Below, piece by piece: positions 6,060-7,555 of a stretch of DNA of 7,555 nt. This DNA comes from Hydrogenimonas sp. GTDB taxonomy: Bacteria; Campylobacterota; Campylobacteria; Campylobacterales; Hydrogenimonadaceae. The stretch's first letter is position 1; each line of letters opens with the position of its first letter. A program made the translations under genes and the position numbers. The notes under the pieces were generated by a model. It had not been told where the DNA came from and did not search any database. It saw only the letters and a program-made list of their open reading frames with translations. The stretch covers positions 1-7,555 of the forward strand of contig WGAW01000188.1 in assembly GCA_015494675.1 (NCBI GenBank), read 5' to 3'.

Positions 6060-6983
6060 TTATACTGTCACAGGCTCTACATTTAGAGCCGTCATGACAT
6101 TCGATATATTGTTGTGTATCGTTGCGACCGATGAACCGGCAAAGAGCAGACCGACCGCCTTTCTATCCTTTTTCGAAAGCAGCAGGGAACCGGAATCGCC
6201 TCCCTGCGACATAGCATTCGTGAGTATCTGGTTTCTGAAGTAACCCACTTTTCCGGCACCGTAACCGACACGGATCGTGACGTTCACCCCTCTGACCCTG
6301 CCGCTTGTCGTTCCTGTCGTACGACCGCTTTTGGTCACCTCCATTCCGGGCCTGGCCTCTTCCACCCCTCTCGGAATGCCGAGTGCCGCGATGGAGGCGA
6401 TGACATTTCTCATATCGGTCGGTCTCGCCAGTGCCGCATCGACAAGATTGTACTTTTGGGAATCGTTGAAGCGAATCGGTATGAAACGGTAAAGCTTCGC
6501 AATGACATCCCTCGGGTTCACACCCCCGTCGTAGCGTCCCGGCTGAAGGATAGGATCACCGTAGCTTGCGGCGTTGGAGTTGGCCAGGACATGGTTGTTG
6601 CTGAGAATATATATGCCCCTGCAGCATCTGTCGCGCACAAGGCAGCCGAATGTACCCGCCGTAATTTTGTAGTGGCCTATACTGTAACCCGGCACCGCGG
6701 GACGGACTTTGGCCCTGTAGGCCAGTGCCTCAATCTCACCCACTTCGATAACGTCGGTTTTGACACCGTCGAACGACTCCGCGACCAGATCGCTTTTGGA
6801 GAGCTTGCTCTTTGGAAGCTTCTTTTCGACGTAGACCTGCATACATAATTCCGTAGTCTCCTTGCCGCCTATGGTTTTGTAGCCTATACCGACGCCTACG
6901 ACATTTTTGAGACTTGTCACCTCCTCTTCCCTGCCGGCCTGTACGTCCGCTACTTTCGCCAGCTCCACTTCAAACTCTTCCAT
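6060..6983 (-). CDS. Trypsin-like (chymotrypsin-fold) serine protease with N-terminal GVGIG domain
   Basis: Predicted 307-residue protease. Residues about 24-85 form an accessory domain (VVGVGIGYK, then MQVYVEKKLP, then TDVIEVGEIEA). The protease domain follows, with an apparently complete triad: His131 in ILSNNHVLAN, Asp182 in NLVDAALARP, and Ser264 in QGGDSGSLLL. The phrases AVPGYSIGHYKITAGTFGCL and GDPILQPGRYDGG resemble a bacterial group of S1-like proteases that I recall as related to plant NAL1; that link is from memory. Adjacent cysteines 120-121 lie ten residues before the catalytic His. No signal peptide is visible from any plausible start. The minus strand has AGGAGG upstream of two adjacent ATGs; 6983 gives the better spacing (6 bases), 6986 is next, and the frame extends to an ATG at 7019. 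First gene of the cluster, divergent from the glycerol-3-phosphate dehydrogenase gene. Confidence 0.9.
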   Translation of the reverse strand: MEEFEVELAKVADVQAGREEEVTSLKNVVGVGIGYKTIGGKETTELCMQVYVEKKLPKSKLSKSDLVAESFDGVKTDVIEVGEIEALAYRAKVRPAVPGYSIGHYKITAGTFGCLVRDRCCRGIYILSNNHVLANSNAASYGDPILQPGRYDGGVNPRDVIAKLYRFIPIRFNDSQKYNLVDAALARPTDMRNVIASIAALGIPRGVEEARPGMEVTKSGRTTGTTSGRVRGVNVTIRVGYGAGKVGYFRNQILTNAMSQGGDSGSLLLSKKDRKAVGLLFAGSSVATIHNNISNVMTALNVEPVTV

Positions 6984-6988
6984 CATTT

Positions 6989-6995
6989 CCCTCCT
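6989..6995 (-). promoter_or_regulatory. Ribosome binding site of the protease gene
   Basis: The minus strand reads AGGAGGG just before two consecutive ATG codons (6986 and 6983). Spacing favours the second. The site argues against the upstream in-frame ATG at 7019, which has no such motif. Confidence 0.75.
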
Positions 6996-7038
6996 TTTGA
7001 CTTTTTTCATCCACACCAAACAGTATGTGCACGAAAAG

Positions 7039-7044
7039 ATTGTA
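7039..7044 (-). promoter_or_regulatory. Candidate -10 box for the three-gene protease cluster
   Basis: The minus strand reads TACAAT within the 155-base divergent region, about 55 bases before the protease start. The -35 position is poor. It is the best match I see on this strand in the gap. Confidence 0.35.
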
Positions 7045-7126
7045 GATCAAAAGAATTTCATTACCGTTCTGTTTTTCCGTCGGCCGCGCAAAAAAGGCGA
7101 AAATAGGTCCAAAGTGCAAAATTCGC

Positions 7127-7132
7127 TATAGT
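7127..7132 (+). promoter_or_regulatory. Candidate -10 box for the glycerol-3-phosphate dehydrogenase gene
   Basis: TATAGT ends 6 bases before the ATG at 7139, so initiation from it would fall at or next to the start codon. Either the mRNA is leaderless or this is not the real promoter. No strong ribosome site precedes the ATG. Confidence 0.3.
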
Positions 7133-7138
7133 AAAGAT

Positions 7139-7555
7139 ATGAAAGACAACAGCTTCGACATTATCGTCATAGGCGGCGGCGCAACCGGCAGCGGCGTAGC
7201 GCTCGATGCCGCACTGCGCGGATTTTCGGTAGCTCTTTTCGAACAGAACGACTTCGCGGAGGGGACCAGCAGCAGAAGTACAAAGCTGGTTCACGGCGGG
7301 GTGCGCTATCTCGAAGCGGCCGTAAAACATCTGGACAAAAAGAGTTTCGACCTCGTTCGCGAAGGGCTGCACGAAAGAGCGATCTTCTTAAAAAACGCAC
7401 CGCACCTCGCACACAGGGTGAAGCTTGTCACACCGCTCTACAGATGGCTTGAGATTCCCTATATCTACGCCGGCCTTCTGCTTTACGATCTGCTGTCGGG
7501 AAAAGAGTCGCTTGGAAGAAGCAGGCTCCTTTCGCCGAAAGAGGCGCTTAAAGAG
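7139..7555 (+). CDS. glpD: FAD-dependent glycerol-3-phosphate dehydrogenase, N-terminal part (3' part outside window)
   Basis: The visible 139 residues match the start of aerobic-type glycerol-3-phosphate dehydrogenases, which oxidise glycerol 3-phosphate to dihydroxyacetone phosphate at the membrane and pass electrons to quinone. The Rossmann FAD-binding motif is IGGGATGSG at 11-19, with Glu35 at the end of the second strand (VALFEQND) placed to bind the ribose. The family signature TSSRSTKLVHGGVRYLE spans 43-59. Later segments (NAPHLAHRV, TPLYRW, YAGLLLYDLLSGKESLG, SRLLSPKEAL) also fit GlpD. Complete family members are about 500-560 residues, so roughly a quarter is seen. The ATG at 7139 is the only reasonable start, although its ribosome site is weak. 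The GlpA subunit of the three-part anaerobic enzyme is related; without the C-terminus and downstream genes GlpD versus GlpA is not fully settled. Confidence 0.9.
   Translation, partial: MKDNSFDIIVIGGGATGSGVALDAALRGFSVALFEQNDFAEGTSSRSTKLVHGGVRYLEAAVKHLDKKSFDLVREGLHERAIFLKNAPHLAHRVKLVTPLYRWLEIPYIYAGLLLYDLLSGKESLGRSRLLSPKEALKE

Noticed and set aside
5731..6243. Plus-strand open frame of 170 codons, very rich in serine
   Set aside because: It is the antisense shadow of the acidic, Glu/Ala-rich N-terminal part of the unknown-family gene and the end of the protease gene. Both of those have good ribosome sites and domain evidence.
7061..7372. Minus-strand open frame of 103 codons at the right edge
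   Set aside because: It is the shadow of the glycerol-3-phosphate dehydrogenase start, which has FAD-binding and family signatures on the plus strand.

Overview
The window looks like chromosomal DNA of a free-living bacterium with a GC content near 50%. Frequent ATA and AGA codons, TATAAT-type -10 boxes with poor -35 boxes, and the mix of genes are compatible with a Campylobacterota member such as a Hydrogenimonas- or Sulfurovum-like organism. That placement is inference from style; no marker gene is present. No RNA genes, CRISPR arrays, insertion sequences or phage genes are visible.

Layout. (1) The left edge to about 1249 is one minus-strand gene for a duplicated DUF1538 membrane protein, cut by the window start. 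(2) An AT-rich divergent region of about 260 bp follows. (3) From 1509 to 3812 on the plus strand is a membrane-anchored sensor with GGDEF and EAL domains, both apparently intact, so a bifunctional cyclic-di-GMP enzyme is predicted. (4) From 3876 to 4778 on the plus strand is an EamA-type drug/metabolite transporter with its own TATAAT box. (5) From 6983 down to 4780 on the minus strand is a three-gene cluster: a trypsin-like serine protease with an N-terminal GVGIG domain, a cysteine-free protein of unknown family, and a 94-residue exported protein. (6) From 7139 to the right edge is the first third of an FAD-dependent glycerol-3-phosphate dehydrogenase, transcribed divergently from the protease cluster.

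The three-gene cluster is the part most worth attention. The small exported protein resembles the N-terminal domain of the protease in the same cluster: both have a GVG-x-G turn, a hydrophobic strand, and a closing V-G-x-I-E-A. A protease, a stand-alone copy of its accessory domain, and an unknown aromatic-rich partner suggest a small regulated-proteolysis module (enzyme, target or scaffold, modulator). The protease and middle protein lack visible signal peptides while the small protein has one, so how the parts meet is an open question.

The other genes look like ordinary housekeeping or signalling genes. The 3' ends of the transporter and the small exported gene face each other with one base between them and no visible terminator.
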